From contig JAULYZ010000011.1 of the NCBI GenBank assembly GCA_032117595.1, forward strand, positions 1 through 64,000: a stretch of 64,000 bases of DNA. The letters run 5' to 3'. Below are positions 49,281 through 57,614 of this stretch, in pieces (position 1 is the first letter of the stretch; each line of letters opens with the position of its first letter). A program made the position numbers and the translations under genes. The notes beneath the pieces were generated by a model. That model was given only the letters and a program-made list of their open reading frames with translations, made no database searches and was not told the DNA's origin. Origin of the DNA: WLJO01 sp032117595. Its GTDB lineage: Bacteria; Actinomycetota; Acidimicrobiia; Acidimicrobiales; Ilumatobacteraceae.

Positions 49281-49873
49281 CGCCGGCACCCGCCGACCCG
49301 TTCGCCGTGCTCGGAATCGAGTTCGGCGCGCCACTCTCGGAGATTCGTTCGGCAAGGCGGCGTCTGGCACGCGACCTGCATCCCGACCACGGCGGGAGCG
49401 AGGAAGCGATGAAGTCCCTGAACGCGGCGTTCGACGCTGCGGTTGCCCATGCAACCGGTCGCCGTCCCCTCGAGGTTCCGCCGAACCCCGCGAGCACCGT
49501 ACGCACCCCGGATTCGGCGAAGCGGACGGGTACGCGGGCCCCGTCGCAGCGGGCGTCGTCTTCCGGTCGTCCCGTGCACGATCATCCGTCGTTCGTGGTC
49601 GACGCGCTCCCGGTGGAGGCCTTCGAGGCGCTGCTCATCGTGACCACTTGGATCGGTGAGGTTCTCGTCGACGAGCCGCCCTATCTGCTCGATGTGCACC
49701 TCTACGAGCCGTCGGACTGCTGGTGCCGCCTCGAGTTGGTGCCCGATGCCGGAGCGAGCACGGTGAGCATCACCGTGGCCGGTGTCGGTGGGGCACCGGC
49801 GCCCGATGTCGAGGTCGTGCGCGATGTCTGGGTCGCTCATCTCAACCAACTCGGCCGGTGGGAGCCGGGCTGA
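49277..49873 (+). CDS. J-domain protein with unknown C-terminal domain
   Basis: 198 residues. The N-terminal J domain (about residues 9-55) has AVLGIEFGAPLSEIRSARRRLARDLHPDHGG in pieces, including the essential HPD, and SLNAAFDAA. It should stimulate an Hsp70 (DnaK), but it lacks Gly/Phe, zinc and substrate domains. A Ser/Pro/Arg-rich linker (about 60-105) leads to a C-terminal beta-rich domain (ALLIVTTWIGEVLVD, DVHLYEPSDCWCRLEL, VSITVAGVGGAPAPDVEVV) that I do not recognise. GTG 49277 overlaps the crotonase stop, so the two are cotranslated. Confidence 0.82.
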   Translation: MTPAPADPFAVLGIEFGAPLSEIRSARRRLARDLHPDHGGSEEAMKSLNAAFDAAVAHATGRRPLEVPPNPASTVRTPDSAKRTGTRAPSQRASSSGRPVHDHPSFVVDALPVEAFEALLIVTTWIGEVLVDEPPYLLDVHLYEPSDCWCRLELVPDAGASTVSITVAGVGGAPAPDVEVVRDVWVAHLNQLGRWEPG

Positions 49874-49945
49874 GGCATCGGCGCGTTCGGCGGACCGCTG
49901 TCTCTCGAGCGGTGCGTTCGTCGGTGTGCACAACGTGCTGGTTGG

Positions 49946-50869
49946 CTAGCCCCGTGCGCCTGCAGCCTTGATGAGCCGGTCGCGTACGGCGTGGCCCAGA
50001 CCCGAGGCTGCCGGGAGGACGGCCACCACGATGTCGGCGCCCTGCGCATCGGCCTCGCGCAACTGTGCGTAGAGCGTTCGTGCTGCCGCAACGGTGTCGG
50101 TTGATGCGTCGAGTGTCACCACGCTCTTCCCGGAGCGCATCAGGGACTTCTCTTGTCGGTCCGCATCGGCTCGGTCCTCCACGACCACGACGCGCGCCCG
50201 TGGCGCGTAGTGCGACTCGAGCATTCCTGCAGCTCGGCTCGGCCCGCTGGTGTCCCCGACAGTTCCGAGGAGTTGACGGATCTGTTCCACGGTGATGGCG
50301 CCGGGTCGCAGCACCTGAACCGGATCGACCGTGCAGTCGACGATGGTTGATTCCACGCCGATCGGGCACGGGCCGCCATCGAGAACGAGGTCGATGCTGT
50401 CGCCGAGGTCGGTGACAACGTGTTCGGCGAGGGTGGGGCTGACGTGTCCGAAACGGTTCGCCGACGGCGCGGCGACGCCGCCTCCGAAGTGTTCGAGCAT
50501 CGCAGTCGTGAGTGGATGGGCCGGTACGCGCAGGCCCACCGTGCTGCGCCCACCGGTGACCCACGATCCAACGCGTGGACCGGCCGGCACGAGCAGCGTG
50601 AGCGGTCCGGGCCATGCCAGTTCGGCGAGGGAGCGGGCGCTCTCGGGCAGGTCGGTGGTCCAGCCATCGAGTACCTGCTCGGCGCGGGCGAGGTGGACGA
50701 TGAGCGGATGGTCAGCAGGCCGGCCCTTGACGGCGAAGATCCGGCGCACCGAGCGCTCGTTCTCGGCATCGGCGGCGAGTCCGTAGACCGTCTCGGTGGG
50801 GATGCCGACCAGGCCGCCGGTCGCGATGACCGACGCAGCGCGAGCGGGGTCGACGGTGACCTCACACAT
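49946..50869 (-). CDS. Threonylcarbamoyl-AMP synthase (Sua5 type)
   Basis: 307 residues: a YrdC domain (about 8-195) with GGLVGIPTETVYGLAADA, KGRPADHPLIVHL, LAWPGPLTLLV, GLRVPAHPLT, APSANRFGHVSPT and ESTIVDCT, then the linker AAGMLESHYAP and a Sua5 C-terminal domain. It makes threonylcarbamoyl-AMP for the t6A37 tRNA modification. ATG 50869 fits the family start; a TTG at 50899 overlapping the upstream stop (TTGA) is an alternative. The gene follows the alpha/beta hydrolase on the same strand. Confidence 0.92.
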   Translation of the reverse strand: MCEVTVDPARAASVIATGGLVGIPTETVYGLAADAENERSVRRIFAVKGRPADHPLIVHLARAEQVLDGWTTDLPESARSLAELAWPGPLTLLVPAGPRVGSWVTGGRSTVGLRVPAHPLTTAMLEHFGGGVAAPSANRFGHVSPTLAEHVVTDLGDSIDLVLDGGPCPIGVESTIVDCTVDPVQVLRPGAITVEQIRQLLGTVGDTSGPSRAAGMLESHYAPRARVVVVEDRADADRQEKSLMRSGKSVVTLDASTDTVAAARTLYAQLREADAQGADIVVAVLPAASGLGHAVRDRLIKAAGARG

Positions 50870-50895
50870 GGATCGCAGTTCCCGTGCGAACCCGG

Positions 50896-51585
50896 TCAAA
50901 CGCAGTCGAGGAACTCGAGCGCTGCATCGATGAACGCGAAGGCCTCGGGCGTCGCAAAGTGGTCGACATTGCGGAGCACCTTGAGCGTCGAGTTCGGCAG
51001 TGCTGTGGCGAGCGGGTCGCCGGGTCCGGCGAAGTCCTTGTCGCCGATTGCGACGAGCACGGGAATGCTGATGGTGCCGAGGCGCTCGCGGGTCAGCGCG
51101 TACGACGAGGTGCGTTTCAGCACGGCAGCAAGAGCCACCGCGTCCTGTCCCGGCCGGTTGGCGTAGTTGGCGAACACTTGGGCGTCGACATCGCTGTCAT
51201 CGGCGCGGCCCTCGACGCCGGCGAGGAGTCGAGCCCGTCGTTCCTCATCGGGACGAAAGATGTTCTCGCCGATACCGCCGACGACGAGTCGCTGGATTCG
51301 GTCCGGGTTCTGGCAGGCGAGTTGCAGCAGGGTGATTGCCCCGAGGGAGAAACCGATTGCATCGACGGGCTCCGACGGGAGGGCCTCGAGGATTCTGACC
51401 GTGAGGTCCTCATAGGCCGCAGGTTCGTGGGGCTTGGGTGCAGATCCGTGTCCGAGCAGGTCAACGCCGATGACGGTTCGCCCGGCGTCCTCGATGAGAG
51501 CGGTCATCCCGCTGCGTTGCCACGTCTCGGCGAACGACCCGCCCCAACCGTGGACAAGGAGGACCGGAGCCCCCGGATTGGTCAT
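50896..51585 (-). CDS. Alpha/beta fold hydrolase
   Basis: 229 residues. Oxyanion motif LLVHGWGGSFAETW near the start, DLLGHGSAPK, nucleophile elbow GFSLGAITLL (Ser about residue 80), Asp in AIGDKDFAG and His in RNVDHFATPE. It is a small serine hydrolase without signal peptide, and the substrate is unknown. ATG 51585 has TAGCGT 6 nt upstream. It precedes the tsaC/sua5-type gene and probably shares its transcript. Confidence 0.87.
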   Translation of the reverse strand: MTNPGAPVLLVHGWGGSFAETWQRSGMTALIEDAGRTVIGVDLLGHGSAPKPHEPAAYEDLTVRILEALPSEPVDAIGFSLGAITLLQLACQNPDRIQRLVVGGIGENIFRPDEERRARLLAGVEGRADDSDVDAQVFANYANRPGQDAVALAAVLKRTSSYALTRERLGTISIPVLVAIGDKDFAGPGDPLATALPNSTLKVLRNVDHFATPEAFAFIDAALEFLDCV

Positions 51586-51591
51586 GGGGGC

Positions 51592-51597
51592 ACGCTA
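51592..51597 (-). promoter_or_regulatory. -10 element (leaderless) for the 51585 start
   Basis: TAGCGT on the minus strand, 6 nt before ATG 51585. Confidence 0.5.
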
Positions 51598-51652
51598 CTT
51601 CACCTGTAGCCTTGGTTGGCCCCTGAACGGGCCAGGAGGACACGACCCAGCC

Positions 51653-53089
51653 ATGCGTTTCCTGAACGATCGCCCGCCGTACGACCTGACGTACAACGAC
51701 GTGTTCATGGTGCCGAGCCTGTCGTCGGTGCCCTCCCGTCTCGACGTGGATCTCACCACCCCCGATCGCCTCGGCACGACGATTCCTGTCGTGGTCTCCA
51801 ACATGACTGCTGTCGCCGGGCGTCGCATGGCAGAGACCGTTGCGCGTCGAGGTGGGATGGCTGTTCTTCCCCAGGACATCCCGCTCGACGTGGTCGAGCA
51901 GGTGATCGGGTGGGTGAAAAGTCGAAATCCTGTCTTCGAGACTCCAATCACCCTCTCGCCGCAGGACACCATCGGGGATGCGCTCGGGCTCATCCACAAA
52001 CGGGCGCACGGCGTGGTGATCGTTGTCGACGACGAGAACCGCCCGGTCGGGATCTTCTCCGAGAGCGATGCCGCTGGGTACGACCGCTTCTCGCAGTTGG
52101 TCAACGTGATGTCCCGAGACCTCGTGACGGTGTCGCATCGCTCGGGGCTCGACGAGGTGCACGACCAACTCACGCGGTTGCGTATCTCGGCTGCACCGGT
52201 GGTGGACGACGACGGCCGGCTGCTCGGGATCGTCACCCGCAAGGGTTCGCTGCGCTCCACCATCTACCGACCCGCGGTCGACCGTGAGGGCCGCCTGATG
52301 GTGGCGGTTGCGGTGGGCATCAACGGTGAGCCGGCCGCCAAGGCGAAAGAACTCGCATCGATGGGCGCCGACGTCCTTGTCATCGACACGGCGCACGGTC
52401 ACCAGGTCCGGATGCTGCGCGCCATCGAGGCGGTCCGCGCCGCCGTGCCCGATGCAAAGATCGTTGCTGGAAACGTGGTGACGGCCGACGGCACCCGACA
52501 GATCATCGAGGCCGGCGCCGACGTGGTGAAGGTGGGCGTCGGGCCCGGGGCCATGTGCACCACACGGATGATGACCGGGGTCGGCCGTCCGCAGTTCTCT
52601 GCGGTCGTCGAGTGCTCCGAGGCGGCTCGTGCGGCCGGAGGCCATGTGTGGGCCGATGGCGGTGTGCGGTATCCGCGCGACGTGGCGCTCGCACTCGCTG
52701 CCGGTGCAGCGAGTGTGATGTTCGGGTCATGGCTCGCTGGCACCTATGAGTCCGCAGCCGACACGCTCCGGGACCTCGAAGGGCGTCTCTACAAGGAGAG
52801 CTTCGGTATGGCGTCGAACCGCGCCGTGAAGAACCGCACTCGCGAGGAGAGTGCCTTCGAGCGGGCCCGCAAGGAGCTCTTCGAGGAAGGTATCTCCACG
52901 TCGCGCATGTACTTGGACACCGAGCGTCCCGGGGTCGAGGACATCCTCGATCAGATCGTCGCTGGTGTCCGGAGCGCATGCACCTACGCCGGGGCCGCGA
53001 GCATCCCCGATTTCTGCGAGCGAGCAGTTGTCGGTGTTCAGAGCGCAGCCGGCTACGACGAGGGGCGCCCGCAGGGCACGAGTTGGTGA
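51653..53089 (+). CDS. GuaB1 family IMP dehydrogenase-related protein (probable GMP reductase)
   Basis: 478 residues, equal in length to mycobacterial GuaB1 (Rv1843c type), which has been shown to be a CBS-domain-containing GMP reductase. The TIM-barrel half begins with RPPYDLTYNDVFMVPS; two CBS motifs lie at about residues 95-205 (TIGDALGLIHKRAHGVVIVVD, HRSGLDEVHDQLTRLRISAAPVV in pieces). The active-site loop is VGVGPGAMCTTRMMTGVGRPQ, with Cys as nucleophile. It deaminates GMP to IMP with NADPH. A strong AGGAGGA (51634-51640) precedes ATG 51653; the stop overlaps cmk by 4 nt. Confidence 0.9.
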   Translation: MRFLNDRPPYDLTYNDVFMVPSLSSVPSRLDVDLTTPDRLGTTIPVVVSNMTAVAGRRMAETVARRGGMAVLPQDIPLDVVEQVIGWVKSRNPVFETPITLSPQDTIGDALGLIHKRAHGVVIVVDDENRPVGIFSESDAAGYDRFSQLVNVMSRDLVTVSHRSGLDEVHDQLTRLRISAAPVVDDDGRLLGIVTRKGSLRSTIYRPAVDREGRLMVAVAVGINGEPAAKAKELASMGADVLVIDTAHGHQVRMLRAIEAVRAAVPDAKIVAGNVVTADGTRQIIEAGADVVKVGVGPGAMCTTRMMTGVGRPQFSAVVECSEAARAAGGHVWADGGVRYPRDVALALAAGAASVMFGSWLAGTYESAADTLRDLEGRLYKESFGMASNRAVKNRTREESAFERARKELFEEGISTSRMYLDTERPGVEDILDQIVAGVRSACTYAGAASIPDFCERAVVGVQSAAGYDEGRPQGTSW

Positions 53090-53745
53090 GCCGTCCGGGC
53101 GTGTCACGGCTCTTCGTCATCGCCATCGACGGACCTGCGGGTGCAGGGAAGTCAACCATCGGTCGTGCCCTCGCGGCCCGTCTCGGGCTCGAATACCTCG
53201 ACACCGGTGCGATGTACCGCAGCGTCACCGTCGCCGCCGTCCGTTCTGGGGTGGACGTCACCGATGTGTCGGCGGTGGCCGAAGTGGCCCGCCGGATCAC
53301 CATCGAGGTCGGCGAACGGGTGGCGGTCGACGGTGTCGACGTCACCGAGGCCATACGTTCGCCGGAGACCAACGCGTCGGTGAGCACCGTGGCGGCAAAT
53401 CCGCAGGTGCGCGAGGAGATGGTTCGCCGTCAGCGTCAGTGGGCCGAGGAGCGGGGCGGTGGTGTGCTCGAGGGGCGCGACATCGGCTCCGTAGTGTTCC
53501 CGGATGCCGTGCTGAAGGTGTACCTCACAGCGTCTGCCCTCGAGCGCGCGCAACGCCGGGCGCTCGAGAGCAACGGTGATGTCGCCGAGATCGCAGCGAG
53601 CATCGAGGCCCGCGACCGCAAGGACAGCGAACGAGCGGTGGCGCCACTCACGGAGGCCAACGGTGCGGTGGTCATCGACACCACAGGGCGCGCGGTCGAC
53701 GATGTACTCGGGGAGCTGCTCGGACTCGTGGAGGTCCGTCGATGA
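53086..53745 (+). CDS. cmk: Cytidylate kinase
   Basis: 219 residues. P-loop GPAGAGKST (about residues 14-22), then LEYLDTGAMYRSVT, the NMP-binding segment with VTEAIRSPETNASVSTVAA, GVLEGRDIGSVVFPDA, and the lid ARDRKDSERAVAPL. It phosphorylates CMP and dCMP. GTG 53086 overlaps the guaB1 stop (GTGA), and its own stop overlaps plsC by 4 nt, so guaB1-cmk-plsC are translationally coupled. In many actinobacteria the next gene is der; here it is absent. Confidence 0.95.
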   Translation: MSRPGVSRLFVIAIDGPAGAGKSTIGRALAARLGLEYLDTGAMYRSVTVAAVRSGVDVTDVSAVAEVARRITIEVGERVAVDGVDVTEAIRSPETNASVSTVAANPQVREEMVRRQRQWAEERGGGVLEGRDIGSVVFPDAVLKVYLTASALERAQRRALESNGDVAEIAASIEARDRKDSERAVAPLTEANGAVVIDTTGRAVDDVLGELLGLVEVRR

Positions 53746-54422
53746 CGAAGGTGAAGTCAGCGGTCCTCGGTCAGGGCCTTGCGGGTCGGCTGTTCTTCCG
53801 GGTGTGCCGCGATCTGTGCATGGTCATCTGCACGCTGTACTTCCGCATGACCTGTAACGGACGCGAGCACGTGCCCAAGCAGGGTGCCTATGTGCTTGCT
53901 GCTGTGCACCGCTCCAATGTGGACATCGTCGTGACCGGGACGGTCACGCGTCGACGGCAGCGGTACATGGGGAAGGACTCGCTCTGGAAGCGGCAGCCGG
54001 GGAGCTGGGTGCTCACGGCGCTCGGCGGCTTCCCGGTGTCTCGGGGCACCGTCGACCGGCTCGCCCTCCAGCGCTGCATCGATGTGCTCGAGGCAGGCGA
54101 GCCACTGGTGCTGTATCCGGAGGGAACGCGACTGAGCGGACCCACGGTGGGGGAACTCTTCGACGGAGCGATGTACATCGCCTCGAAGGCAGGTGTGCCG
54201 GTGGTTCCCGTGGGCATCGCAGGCACCGAACGCGCCATGGCCAAGGGCGCAACGATGATCCGACCGTCGAAGGTCCATCTCGAGATCGGCTCACCGATCA
54301 TGCCTCCCGTCGCGATCGACGGGCGCCGTGTGTCGCGCGACTTGCTCAATCAGTCAACCGAGCGACTGCGAGCCGAACTGCAGCGCCTGTTCGACCTTGC
54401 GCAGGAGCGCACGGCGCGCTGA
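53742..54422 (+). CDS. plsC: 1-Acyl-glycerol-3-phosphate acyltransferase (PlsC)
   Basis: 226 residues. The acyltransferase block I is VHRSNVDIVV (HX4D), block II GGFPVSRGTVDRLAL, block III LVLYPEGTRLSG, block IV VPVVPVGIAGTE. There is a hydrophobic N-terminal segment (FFRVCRDLCMVICTLYF) that probably anchors it to the inner leaflet. It adds the second acyl chain of phosphatidic acid. ATG 53742 overlaps the cmk stop (ATGA). The arrangement cmk-plsC is common in bacteria. Confidence 0.92.
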   Translation: MTKVKSAVLGQGLAGRLFFRVCRDLCMVICTLYFRMTCNGREHVPKQGAYVLAAVHRSNVDIVVTGTVTRRRQRYMGKDSLWKRQPGSWVLTALGGFPVSRGTVDRLALQRCIDVLEAGEPLVLYPEGTRLSGPTVGELFDGAMYIASKAGVPVVPVGIAGTERAMAKGATMIRPSKVHLEIGSPIMPPVAIDGRRVSRDLLNQSTERLRAELQRLFDLAQERTAR

Positions 54423-54432
54423 TTCAGCGGCA

Positions 54433-55719
54433 TCAACTGGCGAGGAACGCCCGGAGCGCCGTACTGAGATGAACAGGATCGTCGGCACCGCACAGTTCCC
54501 GTGCCGAGTGCATCGACAGTTGGGGAACCCCGACGTCAACGGTCGAGATACCCAGACGCGTTGCGGTGATCGGACCGATCGTGGACCCGCACGGCATGTT
54601 GTTGCGGGAGACGAACCACTGGACGGGCACCCCAGCCTCGCGGCAACAGCGCTCGAACATGGCCGCTGACTCGGGCGAGGTTGCGTAACGCTGGTTGGAG
54701 TTGACCTTGATGGCCGGCCCGGCGTTCACGATGGCACGGTGGTTCGGCTCGTGGCGTTCGACGTAATTGGGGTGGACGGCGTGTGCGTTGTCGGCCGAGA
54801 CGCAACTGCTGGTCGTGAGTGCCGCGAGGAACGCGTCGCGCCCTGCGCCCGATGCGATGGCAAGGCGCTCGAGGACGTGCTCGAGCAGGGGGCCTGCCGC
54901 TCCGGTTCGGCTCTCTGACCCGACTTCCTCGTGGTCGAACAGCGCAACGACTGCGGTCGAGGATGTGGGCTGTGCGCGGGTGATTGCGCGGATGCCGGCC
55001 CAGCAGGAGATCTGGTTGTCGAGACGGGCAGAGGCGATCAGTGAGTAGTCGCTGCCCAGCAACGCAGCAGGGGTGAGGTCATAGAGACAGAGCTCCCAGC
55101 TCGCCATCGCGTCGGGCCCCCGGAGATCGCACTGTTCGGCGAGGAACTCGGCGAACTCGCCGGGTCGCGGTGTTCCCGTGCCCCACACGGGTGTGAGGTG
55201 TGTCTGCTTGTCGAGAACCAGGCCCCGGTCGTTGACCTCGCGGTCGAGGTGGATCGCCAGTTGGGGCACGCGTGCGAGCGGAGCGTGGATCCGTACGAGG
55301 TGCGTGTCGCCATCGGTGTCGATCACCGTCCCGGCGATGCCGAGGTCACGGTCGAGCCACGAGTTGAGGAGCGCCCCGCCGTAGACCTCCACCCCGAGCT
55401 GTCGCCATCCGAGCGCCCCGGTGTCGGGTCGGGGCTTGATGCGGAGTCCAGGCGAGTCGGTGTGTGCACCGATGATTCGGAACGGGTGCGACTCTGCGAG
55501 GTCGGGCGCAGACCACGCGACGAGGGCGCCACCACGGACGACGAAAGCGCGTAGGTTGCTGGACCAGTCCTTCGACTCGGCGAGTCGTTCGAACCCTGCT
55601 CCCTCGAGCCGCTCGGCAGCGCTCTCGACGGCGTGAGCGGGCGACGGTGACTCGTCGAGGAACCCCATGAGGTCGGCGACGTCGCCCGACTGATCTGCGT
55701 TGTGGTGCACGTTGCTCAC
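54433..55719 (-). CDS. M18 family aminopeptidase
   Basis: 428 residues, cocatalytic zinc peptidase. FLDESPSPAHAVESAAERL at the N-terminus, IIGAHTDSPGLRIKPRP with the first zinc His, IASARLDNQISCWAG with Asp, VALFDHEEVGSESRTGAAGP with the catalytic Glu pair, SSCVSADNAHAVHPNY, and SMHSARELCGADDP with the last His. It cleaves N-terminal, mainly acidic residues from peptides in the cytosol. GTG 55719 lies 5 bp after the phosphatase stop; GTG 55710 is also possible. It is convergent with plsC. Confidence 0.93.
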   Translation of the reverse strand: MSNVHHNADQSGDVADLMGFLDESPSPAHAVESAAERLEGAGFERLAESKDWSSNLRAFVVRGGALVAWSAPDLAESHPFRIIGAHTDSPGLRIKPRPDTGALGWRQLGVEVYGGALLNSWLDRDLGIAGTVIDTDGDTHLVRIHAPLARVPQLAIHLDREVNDRGLVLDKQTHLTPVWGTGTPRPGEFAEFLAEQCDLRGPDAMASWELCLYDLTPAALLGSDYSLIASARLDNQISCWAGIRAITRAQPTSSTAVVALFDHEEVGSESRTGAAGPLLEHVLERLAIASGAGRDAFLAALTTSSCVSADNAHAVHPNYVERHEPNHRAIVNAGPAIKVNSNQRYATSPESAAMFERCCREAGVPVQWFVSRNNMPCGSTIGPITATRLGISTVDVGVPQLSMHSARELCGADDPVHLSTALRAFLAS

Positions 55720-55724
55720 CGCAT

Positions 55725-56345
55725 TCAGCCTTGGTACAGCCCGACGGGAAGCCCCGTGCCACGGAGGTGATGGGTCTCGTTCACCGTCAGGATGCTCCGC
55801 TCGCCCGAGCGGGCCGCTGCGATCCGGTGGATCGAGGTGTAGTTGGGGTAGAAGAAACTTTGGCTGTCGGGCACCTTGAGCACCCAGCCCAGATAGGCCG
55901 ACAGGACGCCCCCGTGGCACACGATGGCGATCTTCTGCGACGGGTGATGTGCGACAAGACGTTCGATGGTGTCGACCACGTTCTTCTCCCAGACATCGCG
56001 CGGCACGTCGGGGTTCTGCCAGTCGCCGGCGAGCATTGCCTGCCAGCGAGGGTCGTTGGTGGCCTTGAGTTCCTCGATGGGGACGTATTCGTTGGAGTCG
56101 CGGTCGTACTCGGCAACGCCGTCCTCGGTGCGGATGTCCAGTCCGTGCACCTCGGCGAGAGGCTGCGCGGTTTGCCGCGCACGACGGAGTGGGCTTGCGT
56201 ACAGGGCATGGATGCGCTCCTGGCCCAAGTACGTTGCGAGATGGCGGGCCTGATGATGCCCGGCCTCGGAGAGTTCGGGGTCGGCCCGGCCCTCGGTGAG
56301 TTCCCGGCGCACCGGGAGGGCATGTCGAATGAGCAGCAACTCCAT
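55725..56345 (-). CDS. Histidine phosphatase family protein
   Basis: 206 residues. MELLLIRHALPVRREL has His at the phospho-acceptor position, with Ala instead of Gly after it (RHA in place of RHG). YASPLRRARQTAQPLA, VAEYDRDSNEYVPIEELK and IVCHGGVLSAYLG complete the fold. It is similar in the AEYD...E block to mycobacterial/actinobacterial paralogues. Substrate unknown. It is first in a two-gene unit with the M18 aminopeptidase. Confidence 0.87.
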   Translation of the reverse strand: MELLLIRHALPVRRELTEGRADPELSEAGHHQARHLATYLGQERIHALYASPLRRARQTAQPLAEVHGLDIRTEDGVAEYDRDSNEYVPIEELKATNDPRWQAMLAGDWQNPDVPRDVWEKNVVDTIERLVAHHPSQKIAIVCHGGVLSAYLGWVLKVPDSQSFFYPNYTSIHRIAAARSGERSILTVNETHHLRGTGLPVGLYQG

Positions 56346-56395
56346 CCTGCTAGGTAATCAGCCATGACGGTTCGAACCAAGGCATCGGCGCGGCC

Positions 56396-57199
56396 GTGAG
56401 TGCGCCCGAGCCGCAGAGGGATCCCGCAGGCTCCCCTCGCACCGGCGCCCGCATCGCCGCCGAGGAGACGGGCCCCGCCGACGCCGAGCTGCTGGTGCTG
56501 GTCCACGGCTCGATGGACCGACGGGTCGGCTTCAGCCGGGTGGCGCGCCATCTCGGAGACCGTTTCCGGGTGCTGCGCTACGACCGGCGCGGCTACGGCG
56601 AGTCCGTCGGTGTCCCCGGGCCCTACGGCATCGCGGAGCACGCGGGTGACCTCGTCGAGTTGCTCCGGGGACGCCCGGCGATCCTCATCGGCCACAGCAT
56701 GGGCGGCAACGTCGTGCTCGCTGCGGCACAGCGGTGCCCCGACCTTGTCCGTGCCGTTGGCGTCTACGAGACCCCTCTCAGCTGGATGCCGTGGTGGCCG
56801 CGGAACTCGGCGAGTCGAAATGTGGCCGCTTCATCCGACGACCCCGCCCTCCTCGTCGAGCAGTTCATGAAGGGCATGATCGGCGAGCGTCGGTGGGGGC
56901 TGCTGCCACCGGAGACCAAGGCAGCGCGTCGCGCAGAGGGCCCCGCCATGGTGGGGGAGATGACCTCGATCAGCAGCGAAGCGCCGTGGTCTGCGGAGTC
57001 GATCACCGTTCCCGTCCTGACTGCACGCGGGAGCCTCGCTCGGCCTCACCACCTCGAGGGCATGGAGCGTCTCGCCAACATGCTTCCGGATGCAGAACTC
57101 GTCACCCTCGACGGCTGTCACCACATGGCACACACTGCGTCGGCGGATCAGTTCGTGGAGGAGTTCATCCTTCCGGCATGTCGACGAGCTCGGGGCTGA
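56396..57199 (+). CDS. Alpha/beta fold hydrolase
   Basis: 267 residues. LVHGSMDRRVGFSRV (oxyanion region, about 35-49), YDRRGYGESVG, nucleophile elbow GHSMGGNVVL (Ser about residue 102), and the His in DGCHHMAHTASAD. The catalytic acid is not obvious: the position after the sixth strand is TARGSLARP. It could be an esterase, haloperoxidase-type hydrolase or C-C hydrolase. GTG 56396 has no clear promoter hexamer or ribosome site. The 3' end overlaps the convergent small membrane-protein gene by 35 bp. Confidence 0.82.
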   Translation: MSAPEPQRDPAGSPRTGARIAAEETGPADAELLVLVHGSMDRRVGFSRVARHLGDRFRVLRYDRRGYGESVGVPGPYGIAEHAGDLVELLRGRPAILIGHSMGGNVVLAAAQRCPDLVRAVGVYETPLSWMPWWPRNSASRNVAASSDDPALLVEQFMKGMIGERRWGLLPPETKAARRAEGPAMVGEMTSISSEAPWSAESITVPVLTARGSLARPHHLEGMERLANMLPDAELVTLDGCHHMAHTASADQFVEEFILPACRRARG

Positions 57200-57575
57200 G
57201 CTCACCGGCATCGGTGGAGGTGGGCGCCTCCGGAGCGGTCGTGGGAAGGTTCTCGTCGATGACGTCGGTGATATCGCCGATCACGTCGGCCCCAACGCCC
57301 TCGGGCACGTCCACGCTGAATTCGCGACCGAGAAAGGTGCAGGCTGCAGGTTCACCGTTGCCCGCTTGGTACTCAGTTCGAATCCTCTCGGCGCACCGTG
57401 AGATGTTCGAGCGCTGACCGACCATGACCACCACGAGTCCGCCCAGTACGAGGATGACGAGGGCCTTGGTGAGCGCCGCCCGGACGAACATCGCGGTGAG
57501 GATCGCAATGATCACCGAACCGGCGATGATGGCGACGGCGATGTTCTTCGCTGCTTCGACGTCGAGGGCGAACAC
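57165..57575 (-). CDS. Small membrane protein of unknown function
   Basis: 136 residues from GTG 57575. Two hydrophobic helices lie near the N-terminus (VAIIAGSVIIAILTAMFV and ALVILVLGGLVVVMVG, about residues 15-53), with a short loop between them. A domain with two cysteines (ISRCAERI, EPAACTFLGREF) and an acidic Pro/Thr-rich tail follows. The arrangement resembles actinobacterial helical-hairpin proteins of unknown role. GTG 57575 is chosen over GTG 57584 because the TAACGT element ends 7 nt before it. The end overlaps the hydrolase gene by 35 bp. Confidence 0.65.
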   Translation of the reverse strand: MFALDVEAAKNIAVAIIAGSVIIAILTAMFVRAALTKALVILVLGGLVVVMVGQRSNISRCAERIRTEYQAGNGEPAACTFLGREFSVDVPEGVGADVIGDITDVIDENLPTTAPEAPTSTDAGELSPELVDMPEG

Positions 57576-57582
57576 CTCAATC

Positions 57583-57608
57583 ACGTTAGTGGTGGGGCGC
57601 CGTAGGGT
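57583..57608. promoter_or_regulatory. Divergent leaderless promoters (small membrane protein / DUF3151)
   Basis: On the minus strand, TAACGT (57583-57588) lies 7 nt before GTG 57575. On the plus strand, TAGGGT (57603-57608) lies 6 nt before ATG 57615. Confidence 0.55.
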
Positions 57609-57614
57609 GATGTC

